Source: Deltaproteobacteria bacterium (GTDB lineage Bacteria; Desulfobacterota; DSM-4660; Desulfatiglandales; HGW-15). Taken from it: a stretch of DNA of 64,000 nt. The notes under the pieces were generated by a model. That model was not told the origin of the DNA. It saw only the letters and a program-made list of their open reading frames with translations, and searched no databases. Each line of letters opens with the position of its first letter. Position 1 is the stretch's first letter. This document shows positions 47,226 to 56,637 of this stretch, piece after piece. A program made the translations under genes and the position numbers. Location: positions 1 through 64,000 of the forward strand of contig JAFDEF010000008.1 in assembly GCA_019310485.1 (NCBI GenBank), written 5' to 3'.

Positions 47226-48125
47226 ATGGAAGATCTCCTGAGTTATGGACTGTTGACGTTCGCGACGCTTGCACTGCCTTCGCTGGGGCTCTGTTTAGCC
47301 ATCAAGGTAACAAAGTATTTCAACCTGGCTTATGGCGACATAGTAACAGCCGGGGCTTTTCTGGCTTTGCTGATGAACTTGAGTTTCAAGATTAATATCG
47401 GCATTGCACTCCTTATATCAATAGCTCTTACAGCGTTGCTCGGTGTTTTTCTTCACAAGGTGGTATTCAAAGCGCTCATGGAGGCAAAGGTCGGGCCGCT
47501 TACACTTCTTGTTGTATCCCTGGGTGTCGGTCTTGTTATCCGAAACGTGGTACTCATAGGCTGGGGACCTCAACCTTACCAGTTTAATACTCCTCTTACA
47601 AGGGCAAAGCACCTGGGTCCTTTTTTCTTCACCCCGAACCAGATAGTTATGATTCTCATCTGTATCCTGGTGGCGATCGGGATTTTCTTGATGCTTCGCT
47701 ATACCCAACTGGGCCGCTTGATGAGGGCGACATCGGATAATCCCTCTCTTTCTCTGATACGAGGCATATCCATCGAGAAAGTATACACGTATACCTGGAT
47801 CATCGCATGCGGCCTTGCTGCCATCGGAGGGGTTTTTATGGGCATGCTGGGAACCATCAAGCCAGGTATGGGTGAAGAGGCGCTTGTGACTCTTTTTGCA
47901 TGCCTTATAGTCGGAGGAATTGAAAATCCTTACGGTGCTGTTGTAGGCGCACTGATCACCGCCTTTGCCATGGAGGCCACTGCAATCTGGATATCACCTC
48001 CTTACAAAGTGGTCAGTGCCTACTTGCTCATGTTTTTCATACTCCTTATTAAGCCAAGTGGAATTTTTGGACGGGAGAAAATTCAATGGAAATACTTTCT
48101 TGGATTCTTACGATCGCGACAATAG
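47226..48125 (+). CDS. Liv-type permease (LivH-like), second importer
   Basis: The product has 299 residues from the ATG at 47226 (MEDLLSYGLLTFATLALPSL). An earlier ATG at 47166 would place the hairpin inside the gene and adds a non-membrane tail, so it is rejected. Conserved parts are KVTKYFNLAYGDIVTAGAFL and the loop GRLMRATSDNPSLSLIRGI. The last 40 bp overlap the LivM gene, an unusually long overlap for this cluster. Confidence 0.9.
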   Translation: MEDLLSYGLLTFATLALPSLGLCLAIKVTKYFNLAYGDIVTAGAFLALLMNLSFKINIGIALLISIALTALLGVFLHKVVFKALMEAKVGPLTLLVVSLGVGLVIRNVVLIGWGPQPYQFNTPLTRAKHLGPFFFTPNQIVMILICILVAIGIFLMLRYTQLGRLMRATSDNPSLSLIRGISIEKVYTYTWIIACGLAAIGGVFMGMLGTIKPGMGEEALVTLFACLIVGGIENPYGAVVGALITAFAMEATAIWISPPYKVVSAYLLMFFILLIKPSGIFGREKIQWKYFLGFLRSRQ

Positions 48126-49030
48126 TCGCCATTTATTCCATTATGGGCCTGGCTCTGAACGTCCATTTTGGTTATACAAACCTGCCTAATTTCGGAATCG
48201 CCGGATTTTTCGCTGTCGGCGCATATGCATCCGCAATTCTCACTGCCCCTCACCGGTTTAGAGAGATGGAGATCTTTGCAGGGTTCCCTGGAGGAGTGGC
48301 AGGACGAATTGAGGCTCCATTCATTGTAGGTCTTCTGGCAGCCATTGTCCTTGCAGGGGTGGTAGGGCTCATCATTGGCATTCCTTTGCTGAGGTTGAGG
48401 GAGGACTACCTGGCTGTCGCCTCTATTGGAATTGCACAAACCATATATTATGTTGCTGTAAATGAGCTCTGGCTTACAACCGGATCAGCCGGTATCAGGC
48501 TGATTCCCATGCCCACTGGGAACAGATACCTTTACTTCCTTCTGGTATTGCTATTGCTGGCAATAGCTTACTGGGTGGTGAACCGGTTCTACAGTACCCC
48601 TATAGGCAGGGTCTGGAGGGGAGTGAGAGAAGACGAAGTGATAACTGCCTCTCTTGGAAAATCCATATTTCGATCCAGGATGTCAGCCTGGATAGCGGGC
48701 TGCTCCATAATGGGTGCTGCCGGGTGTCTGTGGGCTCATTACTCAATGGCTATACAGCCTGGGGAGTTCGTCCCTACCACCACGTTTCTGGTGTGGATAT
48801 TCGTCATAGTGGGCGGGCTAAGAAACAATAAGGGCATTCTCCTGGGTGCAATCCTTATCATGGGGTTTTTTGAGCAGGGCACGCGCTTTCTGCCAGCTAT
48901 AGGGGCGCCGTACATAATGCCTGCAATCCGCCTCATTATTATTGGGGTACTCCTGGTGGTGTTTGTCAGGTTCAGGCCTCAGGGAGTGCTTCCGGAGCGC
49001 CACAAAAAGATAGAGGCGCATATTAGGTAA
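48086..49030 (+). CDS. Liv-type permease (LivM-like), second importer
   Basis: The product has 314 residues and about eight helices. LivM landmarks are LALNVHFGYTNLPNFGIAGF, LRLREDYLAVASIGIAQTI and the coupling loop RVWRGVREDEVITASLGKSI. It starts inside the LivH gene. It forms the channel with LivH and contacts the ATPases encoded directly downstream. Confidence 0.9.
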   Translation: MEILSWILTIATIVAIYSIMGLALNVHFGYTNLPNFGIAGFFAVGAYASAILTAPHRFREMEIFAGFPGGVAGRIEAPFIVGLLAAIVLAGVVGLIIGIPLLRLREDYLAVASIGIAQTIYYVAVNELWLTTGSAGIRLIPMPTGNRYLYFLLVLLLLAIAYWVVNRFYSTPIGRVWRGVREDEVITASLGKSIFRSRMSAWIAGCSIMGAAGCLWAHYSMAIQPGEFVPTTTFLVWIFVIVGGLRNNKGILLGAILIMGFFEQGTRFLPAIGAPYIMPAIRLIIIGVLLVVFVRFRPQGVLPERHKKIEAHIR

Positions 49031-49045
49031 ACAAGGAGATCTTTT

Positions 49046-49807
49046 ATGGGAGTTATTTTTAAGGCTGAGGAAGTATCCCTGGCTTTTGGAGGAATAAAGG
49101 CCCTTGACGGTTTTTCTATAGAGCTTGAAGAAAATACCATCACTGCTCTTATTGGCCCGAACGGAGCTGGCAAGACCACTTTTTTTAATGTCGCAGGTGG
49201 CATCTATCCTCCTGATGGGGGTGCGGTCTACTTTAGGGGAGAAAGGGTGGATGGTTTGAGGCCGGATCAGATCTGTATGAAAGGCCTGACAAGGACTTTT
49301 CAGATTGCACGTGAATTAGGGGAGATGAGTGTCTGGGAAAATGTTATGCTTGCTCCTAAGGGCCAGGTAGGGGAACGCGTTTTTTCTTCCCTGCTGAGGT
49401 GGGGAACAGTCAAGAAACAGGAAAAGGAAAACTGGGAAAAAGCCGAAGAGCTGCTCAAGGAAATGGGCCTTTACGAAGAGAGAAACGAGCTTTGTAAGAA
49501 CCTGAGTGCAGGAAAGCGCAAAATGCTCGAAATTTGTAGGGCCATTATGACAGGGCCGGAGCTCTTGATGCTGGATGAGCCGACAGCAGGGGCAACTGTG
49601 GATGAGACAAAGAGTATAATGGGGGAAATAGAGAGACTCAGAGAGGAACACGGGCTCACCTTCCTCGTGGTGGAACACAAGATGGATGTGATCATGAACC
49701 TTTGTAACCCCATTTACGTAATGTATTTCGGCAGGAACCTGGCCAAGGGGGATGCCGAAGCAATCCAGCATAATGAGCAGGTGCGGGAAGTGTACCTGGG
49801 AGGATAA
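49046..49807 (+). CDS. Liv-type ATPase (LivG-like), second importer
   Basis: The product has 253 residues. Walker A is GPNGAGKTT, the signature LSAGKRKMLEICRAI and Walker B LLMLDEPTAGAT, with the H-loop in VVEHKM. It starts 15 bp after LivM behind AAGGAG, and its 3' end carries the Shine-Dalgarno of LivF (GGAGG at 49799-49803). Confidence 0.92.
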   Translation: MGVIFKAEEVSLAFGGIKALDGFSIELEENTITALIGPNGAGKTTFFNVAGGIYPPDGGAVYFRGERVDGLRPDQICMKGLTRTFQIARELGEMSVWENVMLAPKGQVGERVFSSLLRWGTVKKQEKENWEKAEELLKEMGLYEERNELCKNLSAGKRKMLEICRAIMTGPELLMLDEPTAGATVDETKSIMGEIERLREEHGLTFLVVEHKMDVIMNLCNPIYVMYFGRNLAKGDAEAIQHNEQVREVYLGG

Positions 49808-49808
49808 G

Positions 49809-50519
49809 ATGAACATACTTGAGATTAGAGACCTGGATTCAGGATACGGAAAGGCGCTTATTCTTCAGGATCTTTCCATTGATGTTAAGGAGGGGGGATT
49901 TACAGCAATAATAGGGCCTAATGGGGCCGGGAAAACAACACTCCTTAGAACCATTTTCAGCCTTTGTGATCTATACAAGGGCACAATAAGTTTCAGGGGG
50001 AAGGATATCACGCGCATCAAGGCGGAGAACCTCTCGGATATCGGCCTGAACTATGTTCCCCAGGAAGAAAGCATTTTTCCAAGTCTCACGGTCTTTGAGA
50101 ACTTACGCATGGGTTCGGTCAAAGAAAAGTCAAGAGAAAAGATAAGCAGTAGGCTTGAAAGAGTCTACAACCGCTTTCCTGTTTTGGAGAAAAGGCATGG
50201 ACAGTCTGCCGGGACTTTGAGCGGAGGAGAAAGGCAGATGCTTGCTGTTGGCTGTGCACTCATGACTGATCCTGATCTTCTCCTTCTGGATGAACCAACA
50301 GCAGGCCTTGCCCCCACTCTGGTGGAAGGGCTTTTCCAAGACATAGCAAAGCTGAATACAGAAGGGAGATCCCTGCTTCTTGTAGAGCAAAACGCAAAGA
50401 TGGCGCTTCAATATGCCCATGAGGCATACATCCTTGAGGGGGGGAGAATAAAGCAACACGATGATGCAGCGAACCTCCTGAAATCCGAGGAAATAATAAA
50501 GCACTACCTTTCGGTTTAA
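49809..50519 (+). CDS. Liv-type ATPase (LivF-like), second importer
   Basis: The product has 236 residues from the ATG at 49809 (MNILEIRDLDSGYGKALIL). A start 57 bp upstream inside LivG is rejected because the family begins at this motif and GGAGG precedes it. Walker A is GPNGAGKTT, the signature LSGGERQMLAVGCALM and Walker B LLLLDEPTAGLAP. It is the last gene of the operon; a convergent gene follows. Confidence 0.92.
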   Translation: MNILEIRDLDSGYGKALILQDLSIDVKEGGFTAIIGPNGAGKTTLLRTIFSLCDLYKGTISFRGKDITRIKAENLSDIGLNYVPQEESIFPSLTVFENLRMGSVKEKSREKISSRLERVYNRFPVLEKRHGQSAGTLSGGERQMLAVGCALMTDPDLLLLDEPTAGLAPTLVEGLFQDIAKLNTEGRSLLLVEQNAKMALQYAHEAYILEGGRIKQHDDAANLLKSEEIIKHYLSV

Positions 50520-50646
50520 GAAAGTTTTCATTGTCAAGCCAGAAGTTGATAATGCTGACCCTAACTCTCTAATCTCTCGATAGGTTCATCTGGGGGAACA
50601 CAGGGCCGCCGATCATGATCTGATGCAGGCGGCCTTTTGCCTGGCC

Positions 50647-51321
50647 TTAGAGCTTTTTGCACACGACGAGGTAAGCTCCAAAAGGCTTGGCTGCTTTTTG
50701 AAGATAAGGTTCAAGAAATTCAAATACAGGTAGCATGAACTTTGGCAGCCAGGGGGGTGCAAACACAGCGGTGCCCCAATACGTAGCTCCGGTGAGGCGC
50801 TTCATCTCCCTGTATGAATAGAACCGGCAATGCGTGAAGATGGTTTCTTTAAACCATGTAATTATTCGACGCCGAATGGCCCACAGGCTCCATTTGTTAA
50901 GAATCCCTATCACGATCCGGCCCCCAGGCTTGCAAACCGTGGTCATCTCGGAGATCGCCTTTTCAGGGCTGGAAAAAAACTCAAAAGCTGTTACAGAAAT
51001 CACAAGGTCAAAGTGATTTGGGCGAAACGGAATGGCCTCACTCACAGCGTGGACTAACTTGAGATTAAGGCCTTGAGATTCTGATTTCTCCAAAGCCCTT
51101 GAAATCATTTTGCGGCTGACTTCTAGCCCAGTGCAGTCAAGTCCCATGCGGGCAAGCTCCAAGAGGTAGTTAGCAGTTCCGGTTCCGATGTCGAGCACTT
51201 TTTCCCCGGCCCTGGGCTTTGCAAGTCTCCATGTGATCTCTTTTTCGTGCCGATCAACATAAGAGCCTAGCGGAGTCAGGAACCAGGAATCGTATTTGTG
51301 TGCTATGTTGTTGAAATCCAT
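50647..51321 (-). CDS. Class I SAM-dependent methyltransferase
   Basis: The product has 224 residues from MDFNNIAHKYDSWFLTPLG at 51321; an ATG 63 bp upstream adds a tail foreign to the family. Motif I is VLDIGTGTANYLLEL, the acidic end of strand 2 is GLEVS, and the post-motif region FDLVISVTAFEFF is typical of UbiE/Methyltransf_11 members. Divergent from the lipoate ligase gene. The substrate is unknown. Confidence 0.85.
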   Translation of the reverse strand: MDFNNIAHKYDSWFLTPLGSYVDRHEKEITWRLAKPRAGEKVLDIGTGTANYLLELARMGLDCTGLEVSRKMISRALEKSESQGLNLKLVHAVSEAIPFRPNHFDLVISVTAFEFFSSPEKAISEMTTVCKPGGRIVIGILNKWSLWAIRRRIITWFKETIFTHCRFYSYREMKRLTGATYWGTAVFAPPWLPKFMLPVFEFLEPYLQKAAKPFGAYLVVCKKL

Positions 51322-51569
51322 AGGTCGCTCTTTATATGCTCCGGGAAAATCCAAAAATCTATGCTGTATAAAGTTTTTACACATTTAAGAGGTAGCTTGA
51401 CAAGTATTATTTAGGATGTATGTGCGTGTGAATAAAGGGTCGAGAACCTGCACAAAAAAGTTGACACTGTCGTTTTGTGAAAGTTAATTTGACAATCGCC
51501 TGCGGCATGCTCTACAGAGAGATCTAATTTCCAAGAAAAAGCCGGAAGGCAAAGACAGAGGAGAGGAAG

Positions 51570-52619
51570 GTGAAGTTGTACAACCTGGGGAAGGTGCCAT
51601 GGTATGAATCACAACTGATCTACCACGCGCTGGCACATCTTGGTTGGGAGGCTCTCTCGCTAGTCTCTCCAGCCACTCCATATGTGTGCATAGGTTTTCA
51701 CCAGGACGCAGAGCAAGAAGTGGATCTGGAATATTGCAAAGCGAGCAACATTCCCGTTTTCCGGCGGGATTTGGGCGGAGGCGCTGTGTACCTGGATGGG
51801 AACCAACTTTTTTTCCACCTTATTCTTCACAAAGATAACCCCGAGATTCCAATGAAAAAAGAAGCCTTTTATCGTAAGTTCCTCACCCCTGTCATAAATG
51901 TCTACCGGCGCATCGGCATTCCGGCGGAATACAAGCCTGTTAATGATGTTGTGAGTGGAGCGCGAAAGATATCCGGGACTGGGGTTGGCGAAATTGCGGA
52001 GTGCGTGGTTTTCGTTGGAAACCTTATCGTAGATTTTAACTATGAGGAAATGTCAAAAGTTCTGAAGGTTCCGGACGAGAAATTTCGAGACAAAGTTAAA
52101 AGCACTCTCAAAGACAATCTCTCCACTATCCGCAGGGAACTGGGTGAGGAATCCGCTCGCAAGTGGGATGATGATAAATTGAACGCTTTGATGGCAGAAG
52201 AATTTCAGAAGCTCCTGGGGCAAATGGTCCCACAGGAAAAGGAGCCCGAACTTCAGAGAAAGATGGATGAGTTGGGCTCTAAGATGATGACCGATGAGTG
52301 GCTCTTCAGGAAAGGCAAAAAGATTACTGGGAGGGACATCAAGATCCGTTCGGGAATAAAGGTCGTTCACAAGATGTACAAGGCACCTGGAGGACTGCTC
52401 AGGGCCGACTTCGAGGTCAGGGACGGAAGGTTTCAGAATGTGTCAATATCTGGAGACTTTTTTTGCTTTCCAGAGCAGGCAGTGGAGTGGCTGGAATCTC
52501 GTCTGGAGGGTCAGCCTACCCGCGAAGCCCTTGATGTGGTAAAGGCCCTCTACGCGGAAGGAGGCATTGAAATCCCGGGTGTTGAGATTGATCATTGGTC
52601 CAAGGTGTTTGAAGCATAG
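51570..52619 (+). CDS. lplA: Lipoate-protein ligase A-type enzyme
   Basis: The product has 349 residues starting with GTG. It attaches lipoate to carrier lysines. Motifs of the biotin/lipoate ligase fold are YVCIGFHQDAEQEVDLEYC, PVFRRDLGGGAVYLD and the catalytic Lys in SGARKISGTGVGE. A C-terminal accessory domain (about residues 255-345) is present, as in bacterial LplA. It is separate from other lipoate genes; the GcvH-like protein at 16522-16947 is the only carrier visible in the window and could be its target. Confidence 0.9.
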   Translation: MKLYNLGKVPWYESQLIYHALAHLGWEALSLVSPATPYVCIGFHQDAEQEVDLEYCKASNIPVFRRDLGGGAVYLDGNQLFFHLILHKDNPEIPMKKEAFYRKFLTPVINVYRRIGIPAEYKPVNDVVSGARKISGTGVGEIAECVVFVGNLIVDFNYEEMSKVLKVPDEKFRDKVKSTLKDNLSTIRRELGEESARKWDDDKLNALMAEEFQKLLGQMVPQEKEPELQRKMDELGSKMMTDEWLFRKGKKITGRDIKIRSGIKVVHKMYKAPGGLLRADFEVRDGRFQNVSISGDFFCFPEQAVEWLESRLEGQPTREALDVVKALYAEGGIEIPGVEIDHWSKVFEA

Positions 52620-52702
52620 TCGCTAGCATGGAGCTTACAGTGCCCCTTGGGTGAAATCCAAGGTGGGTGATAAGTTAACTTTGAGAAAGGAGTTGAGGCA
52701 AA

Positions 52703-53578
52703 ATGAAGATTGGGTGGATTGGAACCGGCGTTATGGGGGCTTCTATGGCTGGTCACGTTCAAGAAGGTGGCCATGAAATCTATGTGTTTAATAGAACTAA
52801 GGAGAAATCAAAGCCTTTACTGGACAAAGGAGCAACCTGGTGCGAATCACCCGCAGAGGTGGCCATGAGCTCTGAAATCGTCTTTACAATGGTAGGGTTT
52901 CCAAGCGATGTTGAAGAAGTGTATTTTGGAAACAAGGGAATCTTTTCAGTCAAAGGTGCATGTCGCATAGTGGTTGATATGACCACAAGTCGGCCGGCTT
53001 TGGCTCAAACCATACAGGAGAAGGCGGCTGAGAAGGGGATTGAGAGCCTTGATGCACCTGTCTCGGGTGGAGACATTGGGGCGAGAAATGCTACGCTGGC
53101 GATTATGGTGGGGGGCAAAAAAGAAACCTTTGAAAAAGTGTTGCCTCTTTTTAAGTTAATGGGCAAAGATATTTCTTTTATGGGAGGTCCGGGCGCAGGG
53201 CAGCACACGAAAATGTGCAACCAGATCCTGGTGGCAGGAACCATGATCGGGGTTTGTGAGTCGCTCCTTTATGCTTCGAAGCTCGGACTGGATCAGCAGG
53301 CAGTTATTGATATTGTCGGCAAGGGTGCGGCAAGCTCTTGGTCAATAAACAACCTGGGGCCGAGGATTGTCCGAGGGGATTATTCTCCAGGCTTTTTTGT
53401 GGAGCACTTTGTCAAGGACATGGGCATTGCGCTTGCTGAAGCGGAGGCAGCCGGCTTATCCTTGCCGGGCCTGGGGCTGCTTCATCAACTTTACGTGGCG
53501 GTCAAGGCTCAAGGTCATGGTCGTTCAGGTACGCAGGCTCTTTTCCTGGCACTTAAAACACTTAACGGGGAGAAGTAA
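52703..53578 (+). CDS. 3-hydroxyisobutyrate dehydrogenase-family reductase
   Basis: The product has 291 residues. The NAD(P)-binding start is IGWIGTGVMGASMAGHV, followed by DAPVSGGDIGARNATLAIMVGG (substrate motif) and the catalytic Lys in GQHTKMCNQILVAG. The family reduces or oxidises beta-hydroxyacids such as 3-hydroxyisobutyrate, tartronate semialdehyde or succinic semialdehyde (GLYR/GarR). Tartronate semialdehyde reductase activity would connect to glyoxylate metabolism, but there is no Gcl-type carboligase nearby. It follows the lipoate ligase by 83 bp. Confidence 0.88.
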   Translation: MKIGWIGTGVMGASMAGHVQEGGHEIYVFNRTKEKSKPLLDKGATWCESPAEVAMSSEIVFTMVGFPSDVEEVYFGNKGIFSVKGACRIVVDMTTSRPALAQTIQEKAAEKGIESLDAPVSGGDIGARNATLAIMVGGKKETFEKVLPLFKLMGKDISFMGGPGAGQHTKMCNQILVAGTMIGVCESLLYASKLGLDQQAVIDIVGKGAASSWSINNLGPRIVRGDYSPGFFVEHFVKDMGIALAEAEAAGLSLPGLGLLHQLYVAVKAQGHGRSGTQALFLALKTLNGEK

Positions 53579-53800
53579 AAGCCATTACCATGGGCTTCCT
53601 GCTATCGGGCCGGGTTCATTGCAGTTGGCGAATCACATCCAAGAAACAGTTTCACTGCTTCCATGTGTTTTAGCAGATGAGCGTTCAGAAGGACAGGGCA
53701 GGAGGCTTGCACATTAGTTGAGTAAACCCTTGCAAAAGAGGTGGCTAGGCTTATATTTAAGATAGTTTTTGGGATACAGGAGCAAGAAAGGGTATCAATT

Positions 53801-54190
53801 ATGAAACCTGTATTACTTGAAATTGTCGCCCCCATGATTTCAGGAGTCGAGATGAGCTGCCGTGGGTGCAAGGACGTTTTTAATACCCTGGGCCTTACTG
53901 ATAAAGACCGCAAGGCATGTGCCCAAACATATCCTGAAGACTGGAAATTTGCGGTTGACTCGCTTTCAAAGTGGGTAGATGAGATAAGCCGCCTTTACCG
54001 CCACCGTATTCGCATAAGGATCATTGACGCGCAGTCTCCCATGGGTTTATGGAAGCAACTCAGGCACCGGGTTTTCAAGTTTCCCGCCTTCATCATTAAC
54101 AACAGAAAGAAATACGTGGGGTGGGACTATAAAGAACTGGAGGCCCTTATTGACGAAGACATAAGAAAGGGAAGATTGCCCTCCGGGTGA
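53801..54190 (+). CDS. Uncharacterised protein with a CxxC motif and a thioredoxin-like C-terminal part
   Basis: Not recognised as a named family. The product has 129 residues from the ATG at 53801, behind AAAGGG; an upstream start adds 20 residues without support. An early CRGC and a later Cys (CAQTYPEDW) precede a strand-helix pattern with RIRIIDAQSPMGLW and FPAFIINNRKKYVGWDYKELE, which looks like the cis-Pro end of a thioredoxin fold (KFPAFIIN). It is convergent with the Get3-like ATPase operon, 28 bp apart. A thiol-redox role is possible. Confidence 0.65.
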   Translation: MKPVLLEIVAPMISGVEMSCRGCKDVFNTLGLTDKDRKACAQTYPEDWKFAVDSLSKWVDEISRLYRHRIRIRIIDAQSPMGLWKQLRHRVFKFPAFIINNRKKYVGWDYKELEALIDEDIRKGRLPSG

Positions 54191-54218
54191 GATCAAAGCG
54201 GCCAGTTGTTGTATTTTT

Positions 54219-55202
54219 TCAAGCCTCGGGAAAGAGGGCATCTCTGAGTTTTGCCACCATTTCCAGTCCCTTCACTTCTTTTTCAAAGAGGGGTATTTCT
54301 CCGCGAACATTTTCAAAAGTCTTGTAAACTTCCTCCCTATAACGCTCCTGCATTTTTACCCGGTTTTTTACAAACTCGGCGGAGTTTTCATCAACCTGCG
54401 CCCTATCAATGGCCTGGTTTATTATCACCCCTCCTATTGGAATACCGAAATCCTGGAACCACCCGATAAAACGCCTTATCACGGCAATTGGGAGGGATTC
54501 GAGAAGGGTCACAAAGAAGAATGCACTCTTCTCCTTATCAACAAGAATCTCGCGCATGTGGTCAATTCTGTCGCGGAAACTGGTCAGGTAGTCAAGAAGG
54601 GGATCTTCTTCCTGTTCAACTTTCTTCTTACGGAAAGAAAGGCTGAGACGCATGGTTTTAGCGTCTTCGCGGCTTTTCATCATCTTGTCAACCCAAAGCG
54701 TATATACCTTGGACATTCCAAGAAGTCTTCTGGCATTTGCAGTGGGTGCAGTATCAAAGACGTAGAACTCGTAAGCATTTTCAAATATGATATTGGTCAT
54801 GTTTTCAAACATTGCCGATTCTTCAAAAGCAGGATTCATAGTCGCAGACTCGATAAAATCGTCAGCTTTGGTGGGGATATCGGCAAACTTAAGAAACCAC
54901 CCTATCTTTTCTCGGATTTCCACTTTAGATTTTTCAATTGTATCTTTGGTGTCAATTTCCTGCACATATAGATTTTCTGTTCCCGGCATCAGGACCGCTT
55001 TTCCGAATACATCTTTCTCAAAAAGGTTAGACAGGCTATGAACAGGATTTGTAGAGGCCAGAAGGGTTTTCTTACCCTGTCCAGCCATCCACAGAGCAAC
55101 CGCAGCAGCAACGACTGTTTTGCCCACCCCGCCTTTTCCGCCAAAATAGACATACCTCATTTGCGGGTGTTCATCAAAAAACTCGGCCATTGTATTTTTC
55201 AT
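54219..55202 (-). CDS. Get3/ArsA-like ATPase, with Asn at the catalytic Asp position
   Basis: The product has 327 residues. The deviant Walker A is GGKGGVGKTVV (residues 21-31). The switch I motif, normally STDPAHxLSD, reads STNPVHSLSN, so the Asp that activates water in Get3 (Asp57 in yeast) is Asn52 here; the codon AAT was checked on the strand. The later FDTAPTANARRLL region matches the switch II block DTAPTGHTLR in shape. It overlaps the partner ATPase gene by 4 bp (ATGA). It probably forms an asymmetric dimer with the intact partner. No arsenite-type Cys triad is visible. Confidence 0.85.
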   Translation of the reverse strand: MKNTMAEFFDEHPQMRYVYFGGKGGVGKTVVAAAVALWMAGQGKKTLLASTNPVHSLSNLFEKDVFGKAVLMPGTENLYVQEIDTKDTIEKSKVEIREKIGWFLKFADIPTKADDFIESATMNPAFEESAMFENMTNIIFENAYEFYVFDTAPTANARRLLGMSKVYTLWVDKMMKSREDAKTMRLSLSFRKKKVEQEEDPLLDYLTSFRDRIDHMREILVDKEKSAFFFVTLLESLPIAVIRRFIGWFQDFGIPIGGVIINQAIDRAQVDENSAEFVKNRVKMQERYREEVYKTFENVRGEIPLFEKEVKGLEMVAKLRDALFPEA

Positions 55203-56182
55203 GACAATTTCTCCTCAAACATTACTTCCGCCAGTTTCTTTATCGTGTCCAGACCTTTTATCTCCGAGTCGAATTCCGGAACCATTGAGAGCACAGAAGA
55301 ACCCAGTTTTTCTTTTATTAACTCCATAGCTTTTGCCTGCATTTCAATCCTGTTCTTAAGATAGGCAGGGATGTTTTCTTTAAGCAGGTCCCTGTTAATG
55401 ACCCGGTTTACCACATACCCTGCAAGGGGCACATCATACTTGGAGAAGAGCTTGGCCGCTTTTTCAGTGTCCAGAATAGTCATTTCCTCGGGGTCAACTA
55501 CAAAGAAGAAGGCTGTTTTTTCCTTGTCGGTCATGATCTTGGAAGATTTTCCTATGCGGTCTTTTATGTAGACAAGTTCGTTGTATATTTCATCTTCCTC
55601 GCTCTCATCTTCTCGTTTCATGGTAGCAATTGCTTTGTCATACTCCCGCATTTTTTCACGAAGTGAAGTGATTTTCTCTATCCACGCATCGTAAATGGAT
55701 GCCATGCTCAAATAGTAGAGGGCATGACCGAGAGGGACAAGATCGTAGATGTAGTAGTCGAAATCTCCTTTAACAACAATGTCTACCACAGCATCAAAAA
55801 TGGCGCTTTCTTCCATAGCAGGCTCTGCTGAGGAAGCCTTTATATAACTTTCTATTTCTTCGGGGATCTTTTTCATTCCATACATGGATATTATCTTTTG
55901 CCTGATTTCTTCCTGATAATCGGCTATTCTTTTGTCAGCATCAACTTCACACGCAAACAAGTTCGGCATTATCTCTATGTTTCCTTTTCCGAAGATGTCC
56001 CTTTCGAAGATGTCACTGAGAGAGGCCTGGGGGTCAACCGAGAAAACAAGCACTCTTTTGCCTTTCTTGGCAAGATAGTATGCAGTCGCAGCTGAAAATG
56101 TAGTTTTCCCGAGACCTCCTTTTCCCCCATACATTATGTATTTCCGGTTAGGATAGTTTTCAAATACGTCGCGTAAGGGCAT
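55199..56182 (-). CDS. Get3/ArsA-like ATPase, catalytic residues intact
   Basis: The product has 327 residues, the same length as its neighbour. Walker A is GGKGGLGKTTFS (19-30), switch I is SVDPQASLSDIF with Asp50 present, and the switch II-like block is YDLVPLGHALYYL. ArsA/Get3 proteins use ATP to drive arsenite pumps or to deliver tail-anchored membrane proteins. No arsB, arsC or arsD gene is nearby. The operon runs cstA, two small paralogous membrane proteins, this gene, then the Asn-carrying partner, which points to a membrane-protein-related role. Confidence 0.87.
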   Translation of the reverse strand: MPLRDVFENYPNRKYIMYGGKGGLGKTTFSAATAYYLAKKGKRVLVFSVDPQASLSDIFERDIFGKGNIEIMPNLFACEVDADKRIADYQEEIRQKIISMYGMKKIPEEIESYIKASSAEPAMEESAIFDAVVDIVVKGDFDYYIYDLVPLGHALYYLSMASIYDAWIEKITSLREKMREYDKAIATMKREDESEEDEIYNELVYIKDRIGKSSKIMTDKEKTAFFFVVDPEEMTILDTEKAAKLFSKYDVPLAGYVVNRVINRDLLKENIPAYLKNRIEMQAKAMELIKEKLGSSVLSMVPEFDSEIKGLDTIKKLAEVMFEEKLS

Positions 56183-56323
56183 GAGTCCTCCTTTTTATGC
56201 TGGGAACTTTGCGAAACTGAACATTTTCCAAAGCTCTCATGAAATGAAAATCGTCAAGGCCAGCGCGGCCTACAGAAAATGGTCCCTCACGTTGTGATAC
56301 AAATGAAGGGCAATTTCCATTCC

Positions 56324-56611
56324 CTAGTACATACTTTCCACAAAGTCTTTTTCCCGCAGCATTCGGCGTTTCCAGGTGGTAATCTGTGGCACCACATGGG
56401 GAAGAAGGCGAAGGGAGTAGTATGGGGGCAGAATAGGAATACCCAGCATGTCACCCATGGTAATGAGAATAAAGAGGTGTTCCATGCTGGACCTGGTTTT
56501 AAGGGCATGCCTGGCCATGCCGTGAGTAGCCATACCGTAAGTGAAATCTTTAAAGAACCCTACAATGCCTCCCGACTTCTTGTTTTTCTTTTCTGTTTTC
56601 TTGTTTTCCAT
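56324..56611 (-). CDS. Small membrane protein A, paralogue of 56638-56907
   Basis: Not a recognised family. The product has 95 residues. A Lys-rich N-terminus (MENKKTEKKNKK) is followed by YGMATHGMA, a hydrophobic segment HLFILITMGDMLGIPIL, then YYSLRLLPHVVP, WKRRMLREKDF. The same layout occurs in the next gene upstream (NLFMLGVFGSTIGFPYLF, YYYLRLMPYY, WKKQILKDKDF). It lies 141 bp before the first Get3-like ATPase gene. It could be a membrane docking partner or client of the ATPases. Confidence 0.78.
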   Translation of the reverse strand: MENKKTEKKNKKSGGIVGFFKDFTYGMATHGMARHALKTRSSMEHLFILITMGDMLGIPILPPYYSLRLLPHVVPQITTWKRRMLREKDFVESMY

Positions 56612-56637
56612 TTTCTGATCCTTATTTGAATCTTTTT

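Noticed and set aside
54219..56182. Arsenite efflux ATPase pair
   Set aside because: No arsenite-binding cysteines and no arsB, arsC, arsD or arsR neighbours; one copy lacks the catalytic Asp.
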